Below, one piece after another: positions 23,390 to 34,629 of a DNA stretch of 64,000 bases. The notes beneath the pieces were generated by a model. The model saw only the letters and a list, made by a program, of their open reading frames with translations, did not search any database and was not told the origin of the DNA. Origin of the DNA: Ctena decussata (lineage: Eukaryota; Mollusca; Bivalvia; Lucinida; Lucinidae); NCBI GenBank assembly GCA_963989385.1, contig OZ022502.1, positions 3,440,501 through 3,504,500 on the forward strand, read 5' to 3'. The position numbers were made by a program, and so were the translations under genes. Position 1 is the stretch's first letter. The number at the start of each line of letters is the position of its first letter.

Positions 23390-23600
23390 GTAAGTAACCT
23401 AACCCGCACTGTTTCTGTGCAAGACTCACGGATGCAGCCTACCAGTACTGAGTGCACATTTCATCGCTCGTAACTGACTGCTATTCTTCTTGAATCAACG
23501 GAAGAGAGGGAAATGGCTGCACGCAAGAACGTACTGGACGCGAGGGTCTAACTCAGGGTCGCTAGCACTGGCAGCGGACACACTCCCGGCCGGGGTACCG
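23390..23600 (-). repeat. Diverged tRNA-derived SINE remnant
   Basis: Order of blocks matches the SINE copies at 51651-51931 and 52087-52366: 'cctaacccgcactgtttctgtgca', then 'ctgactgc.attcttcttgaatcaacggaa', then the head region. Strongly diverged. Confidence 0.45.
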
Positions 23601-24076
23601 TGCCCGGCACTTTATCACTTAAAACATTTCTTCTCTAGCAACGTTTCTCTTTTTTAAAGATATTTCTTGTTTATAGTCAGTCTACAAGAGGGCAGCCTAG
23701 GTTTTCATAAATTTTGTGTTTCCTATTTTTTATCCTTTTTTTGGCAGTTGTGATAACTGTCAAAATCTCGCGTAAAACATGTTAATTTCATCAGGTGACT
23801 AAACAGCCTGAATGAGCACTAATTGGAATACTCATGAAATTGACAACCATAATTAATTGTGTACCCAAGTGACCAGAGTGTGATGGAATATTCTTAATTG
23901 TTATATAGGAGGTAAGATAAAATTCACTGGACAACCAACTACCTCTACACCTAAACACTCAAAAAGAGACAGGCGTGATCCATGCCAGGTACATCTGCCC
24001 CTGAACAGTCCTTCACACCCTCCATGCCAGTCCGATGTTCGGACCGGCACGGAGAATTCAGGGCTCTCGATCCACA

Positions 24077-24207
24077 GGCACTCGTTTCATGCAATGTGAG
24101 CCACTCATACCCTAATGGCACTCGTTTCATGCAATGTGAGCCACTCATACCCTAATCACTAATAGTGATTAGGGTATGAGTGGCTCACATTGCATGAAAC
24201 GAGTGCC
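24077..24207. repeat. Perfect 45-bp palindrome plus one direct copy
   Basis: 24117-24161 and 24163-24207 are exact inverse copies separated by one A. Just before, 24077-24116 repeats the first 40 bp of the left arm directly. Such a structure can extrude as a cruciform or be a fold-back sequencing/assembly product. Confidence 0.9.
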
Positions 24208-24229
24208 TGTGTCTCGATCACCGAAATTT

Positions 24230-24248
24230 GGGGCCGAAATTCGGCCCC
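24230..24248. repeat. Short perfect palindrome GGGGCCGAA-a-TTCGGCCCC
   Basis: Nine-base arms with a one-base spacer, the same one-base spacing as the larger palindrome just upstream. Confidence 0.6.
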
Positions 24249-24457
24249 ATTCCCAATGCCAAAAAGTATGTTTTTTCCCCAATTCCAGACGAAAAATTCC
24301 CAATCTGACTAAGCCTGTTTGGTCCAAGAATACTGCAGTTGCATCAATGCAAAATGTATTAAAACCACCTAAAACTAATAATGTAACCCTAATTTATAAC
24401 TTTAAAAATCGGGAAGCGGTTACATTTTCAATCACGATCGTCATGTTTTGTACGATC

Positions 24458-24702
24458 GGGTATGAAACCCACCACCCGCACCCGCACCCGTGCTCAAAAC
24501 CCACCACCGGAAATTTTTATGGGAGCCGTAGGACTATTAAAAACATTTTTTTTCTAGACTTTCTGTGTTATAGATACGAAGACTTGTATAAACAATACCT
24601 GATAAAAAATCTTTGCTAACGACGGCATATTTTGGACAAAAAAGATATTTTTTGCATTTCCAGGGGTATGAAACCCACCACCCGTCACCGGGAAATTTTT
24701 AT
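24458..24702 (+). repeat. 245-bp repeat, left member of an inverted pair
   Basis: Starts and ends with 'gggtatgaaacccaccaccc' and includes CACCCG repeats. Its inverse is at 29075-29320, on the other side of the RTE LINE. Either one old element invaded by the LINE, or two independent copies. Confidence 0.8.
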
Positions 24703-25254
24703 AGGTTATTTTCAATTTATGATTTAGTAACAGGTTACATTTTCAAGATTTTTATGTTTTCCTAATTGTTTACCAGTAATGTATCAGTTTTATATGACAA
24801 TCATTTGAAATCCGTTAAATATGTAGCAAAAAAATAGATTATTATCAACATTGTTTACATTCTAAAAATAGATATCCAATACGGCACTTAGCCAAAACCA
24901 ATAACCCGCAACGTCCTGGAATGGAGATGAATGCATCACTGGACCGGGAGTGCTAATAGCATGCTTGTTTAATCTACTGATTTTTTTAATTAACTGAGTG
25001 AACTAGTTAATTTTTCAAGTAAGGTAACTTAAATATCAGTTGTGAAACTTCAGTCGATATCTTTGTTTTCGATATTTTTTTTTTGTATTACAGGACGTTT
25101 CGGTTTCGTGATCTAGCTAAATGCCGCAACGCTGTTTTATTTATAGAATGAAATACATTTTAAAAAAACGTTAATTATTTCTTAATATCAGTCGAATTTT
25201 CAGAAATCGTTGAGGAATACTAATGTTATCTTAGTAAAATGTCATAAAACATTG
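24703..25254. other. No gene seen
   Basis: AT-rich sequence between the 245-bp repeat and the LINE 5' region. Confidence 0.35.
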
Positions 25255-25958
25255 CTCCAGTCAGGTCAGGCATAACCTGCTACTGGTACCATGTAAACCA
25301 GTACTACCTGTTGCATGTGGGCAGATGGGGCTCATCAACCTGGGAAGGTGTCCTGTCTAAGAGTTACTAGTCTCTAAATAAAACTAGAAGGGGTAGGTGG
25401 AGCTCTTAGCCTTGGCAGGCAGTCCACCTGGGAATTCATTGCTAGGTCTCTAGACAAAACCTATGAACAAAACCTGTGAACACAGCACCATGGGCGGAAG
25501 TCTTCCTAGAAGAAGTCAACGGCCAGAGTGGAACTCTAATCTAAATCAAGTGTTAGCAGCCAGACCCGAGCGAGCCCTGCTCAGCTTGGTGAAACAGCTA
25601 GATTAAGGGGGTCACTGATAGGTAGGGACAGACCCGATCACTTTGACTCTTTGAATCTGGTTGTCTATATTATAGGCAGTGGACAAGTCAGTGACTTGAT
25701 GGGAGGAAATAAGACGCTCCCGCCTCCATGAGTCTCCCAGCCCTATGGGTCAACAAGGGGTGGTGTTAACACACCATCACTGGGCGGAAGTCTTCCTAGA
25801 AGAAGTCAACGGCCAGGGCGGAAGAACTCTTTGAGTCAACGGCCATGTGTTCATGACCAAGGCGAGCCATACAATAATCGTGGATTTCGGCTGTGGTCAA
25901 CATATATAGCCTGGAGAGGGATGGGCTCCGTCAGGCTGAATCCTGCCCTTGAAACACC

Positions 25959-28900
25959 ATGGTTGACAACATAGATAAGACCTTAATACCGGATCGGTCG
26001 CAGCCCGGGTTAACAATGACCGCGCCTACTGTTGGACACCGGGACGTAGGTGACAAGTATGCAACTGGTGTAACACAGATCAAGAAAATCAGAGGTAGGG
26101 AGAACATCTCAGTTGGCACCTGGAATGTAAGGACTCTGAGGCCAGCTGGGAAGCTTGAAGAGCTGACTCATGCAATGGACAGGTATCACTGGAACATACT
26201 GGAGCTCTGTGAGATGCGCTGGAAAAACTTTGGTGAGATGTCAACAGATGACAGACACAAGGTTTATTTCAGTGGAGAAGAGGACAAACATGAGTATGGG
26301 GTTGGATTTCTTGTGCATAAGGACATGGTGAGTGCTGTCTTGGGATGCCGACCAGTCTCCAGCAGACTGATTTCAATTCGCCTGAGAGCAGCTCCTTTCA
26401 ACATCACCATCATACAGATTTATGCACCAACATCTGGACATGACGACAATGAGGTAGAACACTTCTACCAGCAACTCCAGGAAATCATAGACCAAACACC
26501 CAAGAAGGACATTCTGGTTGTACAAGGGGATTGGAATGCTAAGGTTGGAAAGGATGCACAGGCAGACTGGGAAAACGTTTGTGGACCCTACTGCAATGAC
26601 GAGACAAATGAGAGAGGTCTCAGACTTCTAGAGTTTGCAACCTGTAACAGCCTAGTACTGACAAACACCCTTGGCCCTCACAAACCATCAAGGAGATGGA
26701 CATGGCACAGCCCAGATGGGAAACACCACAATCAGATTGATTACATCTTGGTGAGGAAGCGCTTCCGATCAGGAGTCAACATCCATAGGACAAGGAGTTT
26801 TCCTGGAGCAGACATAGGAAGTGACCATGACCTGGTCATGATGACCTTCCGAGTTCGTCTGAAGAAGGCTAGAAAGCCAACCCAGCCAAGACTGAAGTTT
26901 GATCTTGAGAAGCTAAGGGACCCAGAGGTGGCATGCACTTTTCAAGCAACAATAGGTGGAAAATTTGCACCACTCATTGGTCTGAGGGATGATGACATGG
27001 ACATAGATACCATGATTACCACCTACAATACAGTAGTGACTGATGCAGCCAGTGAGATACTTGGGAAGGAACGTCGCAGGAAAAAGCCATGGGTCACTAG
27101 AGATGTTCTCGACCTCTGTGATGAGAGGAGAAATTTGAAGAAGAAGAGGTATGAAGCAGGAGGAGCAGAAGAATACAGGGAAGCAAACAAAAGGATTCAG
27201 AAGGCAGTGAAGAAAGCGAAGGAGGACTGGATAGCTAGTCAGTGCGAGGAGATCGAAACTTGCCTGAACAAAAACAACAGCAAGAAAGCATACCAGCTGG
27301 TGAAGGATCTAACTTCAGAGAAACAGGGTAGATCCACAACTATCCAGGACAAGTCTGGGAAATGCCTTACAGAAGAACAAGAGATTCTCAGCAGATGGAC
27401 AGAATATTGCTCAGAATTATACAACCATGAGACTGATGGTGACAATACGGTTCTGGACTGCAGTCAGCCCCCAGATGAAGATCAACAACTGATCCTTCGT
27501 GAGGAAGTTGAGATTGCAGTAGCAGCACTGAAGAAGGGAAAATCTGCCGGAGTTGATAATATACCAGCAGAACTTGTTCAAGCTGGAGGGGAGACCATGA
27601 TTGATGTTTTAACAGATATCTGTAACAGGATCTGGAGAACAGGAGAATGGCCTACCCCATGGACTCAGTCGCTGATTATTACACTCCCTAAAAAGGGCAA
27701 CCTACAGCTCTGCCAGAACTACAGAACCATCAGCCTCATCAGTCATTCAAGCAAAGTCATGCTGAAAGTTATCTTGAACAGGCTTAAGCCACAAGCCGAA
27801 GAGATAATCGCTGAGGAACAGGCTGGGTTCCGAGCAGGAAGGAGCACCACAGAACAGATCTTCAACCTTAGAATCCTGTGTGAAAAGTATCTCCAACATC
27901 AGCAGAATCTGTACCATGTCTTCATTGATTTCAAAAAAGCCTTTGACAGGGTATGGCATGCAGCCTTATGGGCCACCATGAGGAAGTACAATATCAATGC
28001 AAACCTAGTTCGCACCATTGAGCAGCTATACAACAAGGCTATAAGTGCAGTCCTGATAAATGGCAGCACAGGAGAATGGTTCAGAACAACAGTTGGAGTA
28101 AGACAAGGATGTCTTCTGTCACCCACCCTCTTCAACATTTTTCTCGAACGGATCATGTCTGATGCTCTGGAAGAACATGACGGAAAGGTTAGCATAGGCG
28201 GCAGAAATATTACCAACCTGCGGTTTGCCGATGACATAGACGCTCTTGCTGAGGAAGAGCAGGAACTAGAAGCTCTAGTTGAAAGTCTCAACCAGACCTG
28301 CACAAGTTATAAGATGGAGATCAGTTCTGAGAAGACCAAACTGATGACAAACAGCGCAGATGGCATCCAGAGGGAGATCAAGGTAAAGGGGCAGAAGCTG
28401 GGTACTCTAAGCAGCTTCAAATACCTTGGAGCAGTTGTCTCAGATGATGGCTCAAAACAGGAGGTTCTCTCAAGGATAGCACAAGCCACTTCAGCTCTTG
28501 CCAAGCTGAAACCAATCTGGAGAGATAACAGCATATCTCTTGGATCAAAGGTGACACTCATGCGCTCCCTTGTCATTTCCATATTTCTGTATGCCTGTGA
28601 ATCATGGACCTTGACAGCAGAGTTAGAGAAAAGAACGCAGGCCTTTGAGATGAGATGCTACCGAAGGTTACTGAACATTTCGTACAAGGACCATATAACC
28701 AATGAGGAGGTTCGCAGGAAGATCCAAGCAGCCATTGGAGAATATGATGAACTCCTGACGCTGGTCAAGAAACGGAAACTAAGGTGGTTTGGCCACGTCT
28801 CAAGGTCTTCTGGTATAGCAAAGACAATTCTTCAGGGCACAGTGAAAGGAAAAAGAAGAAGAGGTAGACAGAAGAAGAGGTGGGAAGACAATATCAAGGA

Positions 28901-29018
28901 GTGGACTGGAATGGATTTTGCCAGCTCAACTAGGGCAGCTGAAGACAGGACAAGGTGGAAAGGGATTGTTTTGAAGTCAGCTGTGGTGCCCCAACGACCT
29001 AGTAAGGTTATGGGATAG
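25959..29018 (+). CDS. LINE endonuclease/reverse transcriptase polyprotein, intact
   Basis: A 1019-residue frame with no interruptions. It would nick genomic DNA and copy its own RNA into the site. The N-terminal apurinic-type endonuclease shows GTWNVRTL (53-60), GDWNAKVG (Asp191, Asn193) and SDHDL (288-292; Asp289, His290). A basic linker follows. The reverse transcriptase shows LPKKGNLQLCQNYR, QAGFRAGRSTTEQ, FIDFKKAFDRVW (Asp657), GVRQGCLLSPTLFN and the catalytic FADD (756-759). The C-terminal region has YACESWTL and a basic GKRRRGRQKKRWEDNIKEW motif common in RTE-like proteins. All catalytic residues are present. The stop TAG sits inside the first unit of the ATAGA tail. The start chosen is the first Met of the frame, just after a 5' region rich in short repeats; a start at Met20 is possible. 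Clade RTE is inferred from motif style and tail. Confidence 0.9.
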   Translation: MVDNIDKTLIPDRSQPGLTMTAPTVGHRDVGDKYATGVTQIKKIRGRENISVGTWNVRTLRPAGKLEELTHAMDRYHWNILELCEMRWKNFGEMSTDDRHKVYFSGEEDKHEYGVGFLVHKDMVSAVLGCRPVSSRLISIRLRAAPFNITIIQIYAPTSGHDDNEVEHFYQQLQEIIDQTPKKDILVVQGDWNAKVGKDAQADWENVCGPYCNDETNERGLRLLEFATCNSLVLTNTLGPHKPSRRWTWHSPDGKHHNQIDYILVRKRFRSGVNIHRTRSFPGADIGSDHDLVMMTFRVRLKKARKPTQPRLKFDLEKLRDPEVACTFQATIGGKFAPLIGLRDDDMDIDTMITTYNTVVTDAASEILGKERRRKKPWVTRDVLDLCDERRNLKKKRYEAGGAEEYREANKRIQKAVKKAKEDWIASQCEEIETCLNKNNSKKAYQLVKDLTSEKQGRSTTIQDKSGKCLTEEQEILSRWTEYCSELYNHETDGDNTVLDCSQPPDEDQQLILREEVEIAVAALKKGKSAGVDNIPAELVQAGGETMIDVLTDICNRIWRTGEWPTPWTQSLIITLPKKGNLQLCQNYRTISLISHSSKVMLKVILNRLKPQAEEIIAEEQAGFRAGRSTTEQIFNLRILCEKYLQHQQNLYHVFIDFKKAFDRVWHAALWATMRKYNINANLVRTIEQLYNKAISAVLINGSTGEWFRTTVGVRQGCLLSPTLFNIFLERIMSDALEEHDGKVSIGGRNITNLRFADDIDALAEEEQELEALVESLNQTCTSYKMEISSEKTKLMTNSADGIQREIKVKGQKLGTLSSFKYLGAVVSDDGSKQEVLSRIAQATSALAKLKPIWRDNSISLGSKVTLMRSLVISIFLYACESWTLTAELEKRTQAFEMRCYRRLLNISYKDHITNEEVRRKIQAAIGEYDELLTLVKKRKLRWFGHVSRSSGIAKTILQGTVKGKRRRGRQKKRWEDNIKEWTGMDFASSTRAAEDRTRWKGIVLKSAVVPQRPSKVMG

Positions 29019-29036
29019 AATAGAATAGAATAGATT
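29013..29036 (+). repeat. ATAGA simple-repeat tail of the LINE
   Basis: About four units directly at the ORF end; the stop codon is part of the first unit. Confidence 0.85.
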
Positions 29037-29074
29037 CATTTTTTAATACTTAAATCGGGGAAAAATAAAAAATA

Positions 29075-29320
29075 AATTCCGGTGACGGGTGGTGGGTTTC
29101 ATACCCCTTGAAATGCAAAAAATATCTTTTTCGTCCAAAATATGCCGTCGTTAGCAAAGATTTTTCTATCAGGTATTGTTTTTGCAAGTCTTCGTATCTA
29201 TAACACAGAAAGTCCAGAAAAAAAGTTGTTTTAATAGTCCTATGGCTCCCATAAAAATTTCCGGTGGTGGGTTTTGAGCACGGGTGCGGGTGCGGGTGGT
29301 GGGTTTCATACCCAATCAAG
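29075..29320 (-). repeat. 245-bp repeat, right member of an inverted pair
   Basis: Inverse of 24458-24702 with roughly ten visible differences. Ends 'ggtgggtttcataccc'. Confidence 0.8.
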
Positions 29321-30498
29321 TGGTACCGGGTTTTATCATACTCTTAGAGTTACTTCCCTTCCATTAGAGGGCGAATAGCCTAGCGATTTTCGCTGCAATA
29401 TTTTAATATTTTCTTTGCTTCAAGGGCCAATATTGTGGTGGTGAACAATATTTTGACTTACTCTTTAATTTAAAGACTTCCAATGCTAAAATTTGATCGG
29501 AGTTTTCACCTATTGTGGATGATTCTGCTGTATTTGAGTTTCGTACCTGAATCGAATTTTACAGACATTTTCGGCCATATCCAAAATCATAAACAGGATT
29601 ACCGGGACATCCAAGAGTTAGTATAGTGATAGTGACATACCATGGGTGTTTTGTACTTGCAGGACTGACAGTTTTGTCATGTTCTGCATTGTGACAGTCC
29701 ACTTTCTCTCAACTTCACATTATGCTTAAGTTCACAGATGCTTCAAACCTAGAGTGTTATACTGTTGTCAAATGAAACATTTTTTTGCTAGGTCCCAGTC
29801 TTGTCTCCAGTTTGAGAGTGGCAAGATAGGGAAGTTGCCAGTTCAAAGGAAAGAAAGAAAAACTCAAAACACAAAAATAGTTTTGTTATTATCTAATATC
29901 CCAATTATTTGATAAAGTTTATTATGATTCACTATCTGCTAGATCTATGTCTGCTTATACTGACTGGATTCCTCTGAAAATATAACAATACCATATGTAA
30001 GTTGTGTTGGTCTGACAATGAAAACTTCACGCATAAAACAATGAAAATTTTCCCAATTTTAGACAATACAACGCTATTTTTCCCAATTCTAAAGGCCCCG
30101 GCCCCATTCCCAAAAAGGGGTGTGAGAGCCCTGGAATTTAAAGGCCCCATTTCAAAACAGGCAGGCGACTGGCCAGGGTCAAATCCATTCACGCACGAGC
30201 CAGTGGAGCGACACCAGTAGGTAAAAGCAACGATAACAACTTCCCATCGCGGACGCAGCCCTGAATCAACATCAATTCTAATGCACGTACATATGTTATG
30301 CGAGGTCTGATTGGATTTATAACTTCAAAAATTTGCGACAGTATATCCTGCGAAATATACTGTCGGAAACCCGTCATTACATAACGTCGCTTCTCATTGG
30401 TTGACGTCAGGTTTTACGTCGCTGAAAGCGTTTGCTGTGGGTGCAAAGTAGCACATTTTTAAAGGCGAAAATGCGTATTTTTTTAAGTGCATTAGAAT
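29321..30498. other. No gene seen; possible regulatory words
   Basis: Unassigned. 'cattggttgacgtcagg' near 30396-30412 combines a CCAAT-type word and a CRE-type TGACGTCA, but no transcript start can be argued. Confidence 0.3.
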
Positions 30499-30661
30499 GG
30501 GGATAACTATTGAAAATTTATTTGGGGAGGTAAATCGTCGGTTTTATGGCCTAAATTGCGTTTTACGGCTCCGCTGGCGCGTCGCCGTAAAACGAAGTTT
30601 CCGACCATAAAACCGACGATTTAGACCTCCCCAAATGACAATTTTGAGTACAGTTATCCCC
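30499..30661. mobile_element. 163-bp snapback (hairpin) element
   Basis: Arms run 'GGGGATAACT...TTTGGGGAGGT' and 'ACCTCCCCAAAT...AGTTATCCCC', and the inner part 'aaatcgtcggttttatgg' pairs with 'ccataaaaccgacgattt'. The loop has another inverted piece 'cgttttacggc' / 'gccgtaaaacg'. Almost the whole unit is one hairpin, as in miniature snapback transposons. Confidence 0.7.
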
Positions 30662-30879
30662 TAAATCTATGCCGATTCAACGTCATGACGTGGATCAACG
30701 TTGATTCAACGTCTATTACAACTAGTTACTACATATCACAGCATTCTATTCGGATGGGAAAGAAAATTAGTTTTTAGCCAGCCTATCAATTTTCACTTAT
30801 GTTTTCCTCCAGCTCTGTGGAATTTTTGGAGATTGCATTTCATGATAGATGTATGACTGCGATTTTACGTTCTTTTCAG

Positions 30880-31019
30880 CAGTATTTCAGTCAAGTCAGG
30901 ACGATTGGAGGGTGATAAAGAAAGGTTGTGTTCAGTGGAACGCTGTTTACATTTGGGAAGATTTCAGCCTCGGGCGGAGCTCTGACCCGGTGCCGTTAGA
31001 TCAGTAGGCCATCGCTGAA
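30880..31019 (-). mobile_element. tRNA-derived SINE (type 2), interrupted
   Basis: Matches the copy at 32840-33030 ('caggacgattggagggtg', 'ttgggaagatttc.gcctc'). It stops at 31019, where the 3.57-kb TIR element begins, and its tRNA-like head seems to resume after 34586 ('acagctaccggggctcc'). Confidence 0.6.
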
Positions 31020-32839
31020 CAGTGATTCTTGAAAAAAGGGTACAATTGTGAAAAACCCATGTCGCCAATGTTAAACAGACACACACACGAACATGCTTTA
31101 GCCTAAATAGGTGATGTATTGCTATTTTTGCAGTGTAATATATATATGAAAACCCTGTGGTATTCCCAGTTGGATTTAAGACGCTAAGCCTTGAATTTTT
31201 TACGATGCTTTTGTGTTGGGGTATGCTATTTTCGACTGTCGCAAGCAGAGTAGCTATAATAAACACCTTTAATAAACAAGGTTATTGCTACAAACAAGAA
31301 CACATTTCTTTACCATTTAGAAATCCCAGGTTGACCGATGTCTCGTGAAGTTCTATTCAGTTTCTAATCCATTCATTTACAAAAATAATTGAAAAAATTC
31401 CTTGTCGCCAAAATGCTACTCACCTACCGTAACGATTTCTATGTCCCACCTATAAACAACAGTGAATGGATATCGTGATGGAAAATGAGTCTATTTTAGT
31501 ACCAGGATATCCTTTGAAATGAAAATGGTAAGAACCAATTCATTTGTTACACTAAAATCGGAGTAAGAAGGTTTAAGTTTACATTTTCATTTGTCACTTT
31601 TCACAGCCTCCCATCCGTAACGACCCTTTTCTGAAACATGAGTTCTTTTGCAAAATGCTTTCTATTAGTTTGCGAATGTGTAACATGGATGTGGTTTATA
31701 AAAACCAATTTCATGCCTCTGTGATTTATAACTTGTTCTGTTATAGCTGATTTGTCCCATGTCCTCTCCCCGCCGTAACGCCCCCCCCCCTCCGTAACTA
31801 AATCTTTGACCCAAAGCAACGTGGTGATTTAGAAGTAAGTATCACAGTCAAATGAAATACACGTTTCTTTGAAATAACAGAAAGCAGAAAAGAACGATTT
31901 CTGTCGTCAGGGTTTCAGAATTTTTCAGATATTTAATGGACTCCAGGTGATATATGTTGTACAATATATCAACTTAACGTGTGATCAACGTTAAAACACA
32001 CATTTACTTACCGATTTTTGTATATTCTGGTAAGTATAAACAGGGGGCAGGGATAAACAACATAACATGTGAACTTGCAGTCATTTAGTGCAGGTATGAC
32101 CGACCAAATTGTGCCGTTATGGAAGGGAGAAAAACTCCATAAACTGACAGTTCACAAACATAATGCATTCTTATGGTAGCTGATATGTGGAAAGTCCAAG
32201 TGGACACGTTCTAGTATTAAACCTACTATGCTGAAATAGATAAAACAGTTTTTTAATATATATGTATGAAATTTATTTTGGATGCTCCGTTACGGAGGGG
32301 AGCTGGTAAATTCGATTGTTCGATGTGCGAGAAAAACAGAATTTGATAAATGGTACTGGAATAAGCTGGTAGAATACATCAGACCTCCTGTAACATAAGC
32401 GTCTTATATAAACTGTACAGATCGGGCATAGACACTTTGCAATAAAGAAGTATGTTACGGAGGGGAGAAAACGTTACGGAGGGGAACCCGGGCGCTTAGA
32501 ACAGCAGTCATACGAGTCCAGTTGCACGAGCAGTTATAAACACGTCCTGTCTGAGTGTTTACTATGAAAGTGTCATTTTATTCTTAAAAAAAGGCCTCTA
32601 TGTTAAAAAAAAACCCTTCCAGTGTCATGGCGGAAAAGGTGCGAATTTTGATAAAAGTCAGCTAAATGCTATTAAAGTATCATGTATCCCAAAACTTATC
32701 TCGGGAATGTCAATCTAAGATCCATAAATTGTAGCATCACAGGCAGTTTATAAGAATGAAAATAAAGCCGATTCGTGACAAAACCAAGAACGTTGTCTTT
32801 TGCGCTAACAAAGACACAGATCAGTTTCATAAAGGCTGA

Positions 32840-33030
32840 AGAAAGCGATTTTATGTCCTTTATAACATTATGTCACTCATATCAGGACGATGGAAGGGTG
32901 GTATTGAAAGGCTGTGTGCAATGGAACCCCAACTACAGTTGGGAAGATTTCCGCCTCCAGCGGGTCTCGAACCATCTCCACTAGAACAGCAGGTCAGCAC
33001 TTAACCTGCTGAGCTATCGGGATTCCTCTT
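32840..33030 (-). mobile_element. tRNA-derived SINE (type 2)
   Basis: On the minus strand, the head has box A TAGCTCAGCAGG and box B GGTTCGAGACC with tRNA-like spacing, followed by a unique body. Same family as 30880-31019. A low-complexity C/A-rich block follows (33054-33180). Confidence 0.65.
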
Positions 33031-33053
33031 CTGTCCCAACCCCTGGCCGTCCC

Positions 33054-33180
33054 CTCCTCCCCCCCGCCCGCCACTACATACCACCCCCCCCCCCCCCCCC
33101 ACCAAAATAAAAAAGAAAAAAAAAAAAGATAAAAAAAAACAGAAAAGAAACAACAACAAAAAACAAGAACAATAAAAGAG
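33054..33180. repeat. C-run and A-rich simple sequence
   Basis: Includes about 16 consecutive C at 33085-33101 and AAAAAG/AAACA low-complexity sequence. Confidence 0.8.
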
Positions 33181-34629
33181 AACAGGTCTAAGGGAAGCAA
33201 GCTAGAGATAGCAACAATGCAACATTGCACATAAAGACAGACAGAATAAGGCTTTTTCTCCATAAATACACGGGCAAACCAGAGCAATACTTAGACTTTC
33301 CAGGGACCACCCGAGGATAAACGTGTATATATACATATCCCCGAGTAGCCCAGAGAGTACCCGGGTACCACCCGAGTTCACACTTAAGCGGTCATGCCGA
33401 AAGTGCTCATACTAAATCCATATGATGTTTGTAAAAATGCCATATTTCAGTAGACTATCTGAACCACATATTTCCTAACATTATCACTGTGATACCCCCA
33501 AAACAGGAATTACTACATGTGCATGACAACTCCAAGAATGCGTATCAATGACCTTTCAAAGAGTCTGAAATTTACGACGTCGGGGAAGATACTGGAATTA
33601 CAACGTGTCTTGTTACCGGTGATAAATAAGATAACGTATGACGCACCTTAAACTTTCTACCCTCCGTAACGAGAATCACTGTCGGAGAAAATGACAACAG
33701 AATGGTAGACAGTGCAGATTATGATTAGGTGCTATCTGTAGGTGTTCAAAATGTGGACAGCACTGACAAGTTCTAGATTTGATTTGGTTTTCATGATTTT
33801 TTTACCTATGATGGAGGGTCATATTTCGAATTCATTGCTCTGAATGATATATTTGCTTGAAATACATGTAACAGTGTCATTGTATTAATATTGACTGTGC
33901 ACCTCAACTGATATGTATTTAGAAGAGAAAAGGTTGCTATTAAGAAGGTACGTCCCACTTCTAAGGAATTTTTGTGAAAATAAAAATGCATGTTTTGCAT
34001 ATGCTAAACGCACTCCCCTCCGTAACGAAAACGGTAGTTTGAGAAAATGTTCACAATACACTTCTAAATACCATATATCACTAAAAGTGTCATACAAAGC
34101 TACCACAGACAGGTTCGTGGGCTCTTTCATTCATTGGCTCTTTTAATTGCTTGGCTAATTTGTTCATTTCTAGGAAAGCAAATAGGGTAGTTTTATTAAA
34201 TAGTTCGTTTAAAGAAAGCCTTCTTTTTTCATTTTTATGAACTATTTATACAGGATACTCAAAGTGATCAATATCATATAGAAATTACGGTTTTAGGTCA
34301 ACACTGCGAAAAGAGCAACTATTCTGCAAACTACACACATTTTAGACCTGCCAAACCTGCGGCTATGTGCATTATGTGGTTATATCTCACCTCCGTAACG
34401 ACGATTTTAACGCCATATTTTGACCTTAAACCATTTTTGTACCATTTACTTGGTGTGGGTAATATTTTGTATACATGGACAAGGGACTGTCTACTATCCA
34501 AAATTCATATCCTCGAAACAATGCAAGGAAGTTCATTTTTTAGATTTTGTTATTCCACAATTGTACCCTTTTTTCAAGAATCACTGTAAACATACAGCTA
34601 CCGGGGCTCCGACTGAATCTCAAATTGCA

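Larger units (their letters stand above)
25255..29040 (+). mobile_element. RTE-type LINE, apparently full length
   Basis: A 0.7-kb GC-richer 5' region (25255-25958), one long ORF, virtually no 3' UTR and a tail of ATAGA units (29013-29036). A short tail of simple repeats instead of poly(A) is typical of RTE-clade LINEs. The 5' region holds a 36-bp direct repeat, 'gggcggaagtcttcctagaa' onward, at about 25492 and 25782. Base composition is clearly less AT-rich than the surroundings. Target duplications were not resolved. Confidence 0.75.
31020..34586. mobile_element. 3.57-kb TIR element with dispersed CCGTAACG motifs
   Basis: Exact 31-bp terminal inverted repeats begin CAGTGATTCTTGAAAAAAGG (31020-31050) with the inverse at 34556-34586. 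Inside are eleven copies of a CCCTCCGTAACG-like word: plus at 31427, 31615, 31773, 31792, 33664, 34020, 34393; minus at 32114, 32288, 32453, 32472. I saw no transposase. Subterminal arrays of a short word are known as transposase-binding sites in some DNA transposons, which is the likely reading. It sits in a SINE and contains another SINE of the same type. No clear target duplication. Confidence 0.75.

Noticed and set aside
24176..24619. 147-codon protein
   Set aside because: It runs across one palindrome arm and the 245-bp repeat, and its reading is explained by repeats.
26741..28582. Minus-strand frames inside the LINE polyprotein
   Set aside because: They are reverse-strand shadows of the intact 1019-codon frame.
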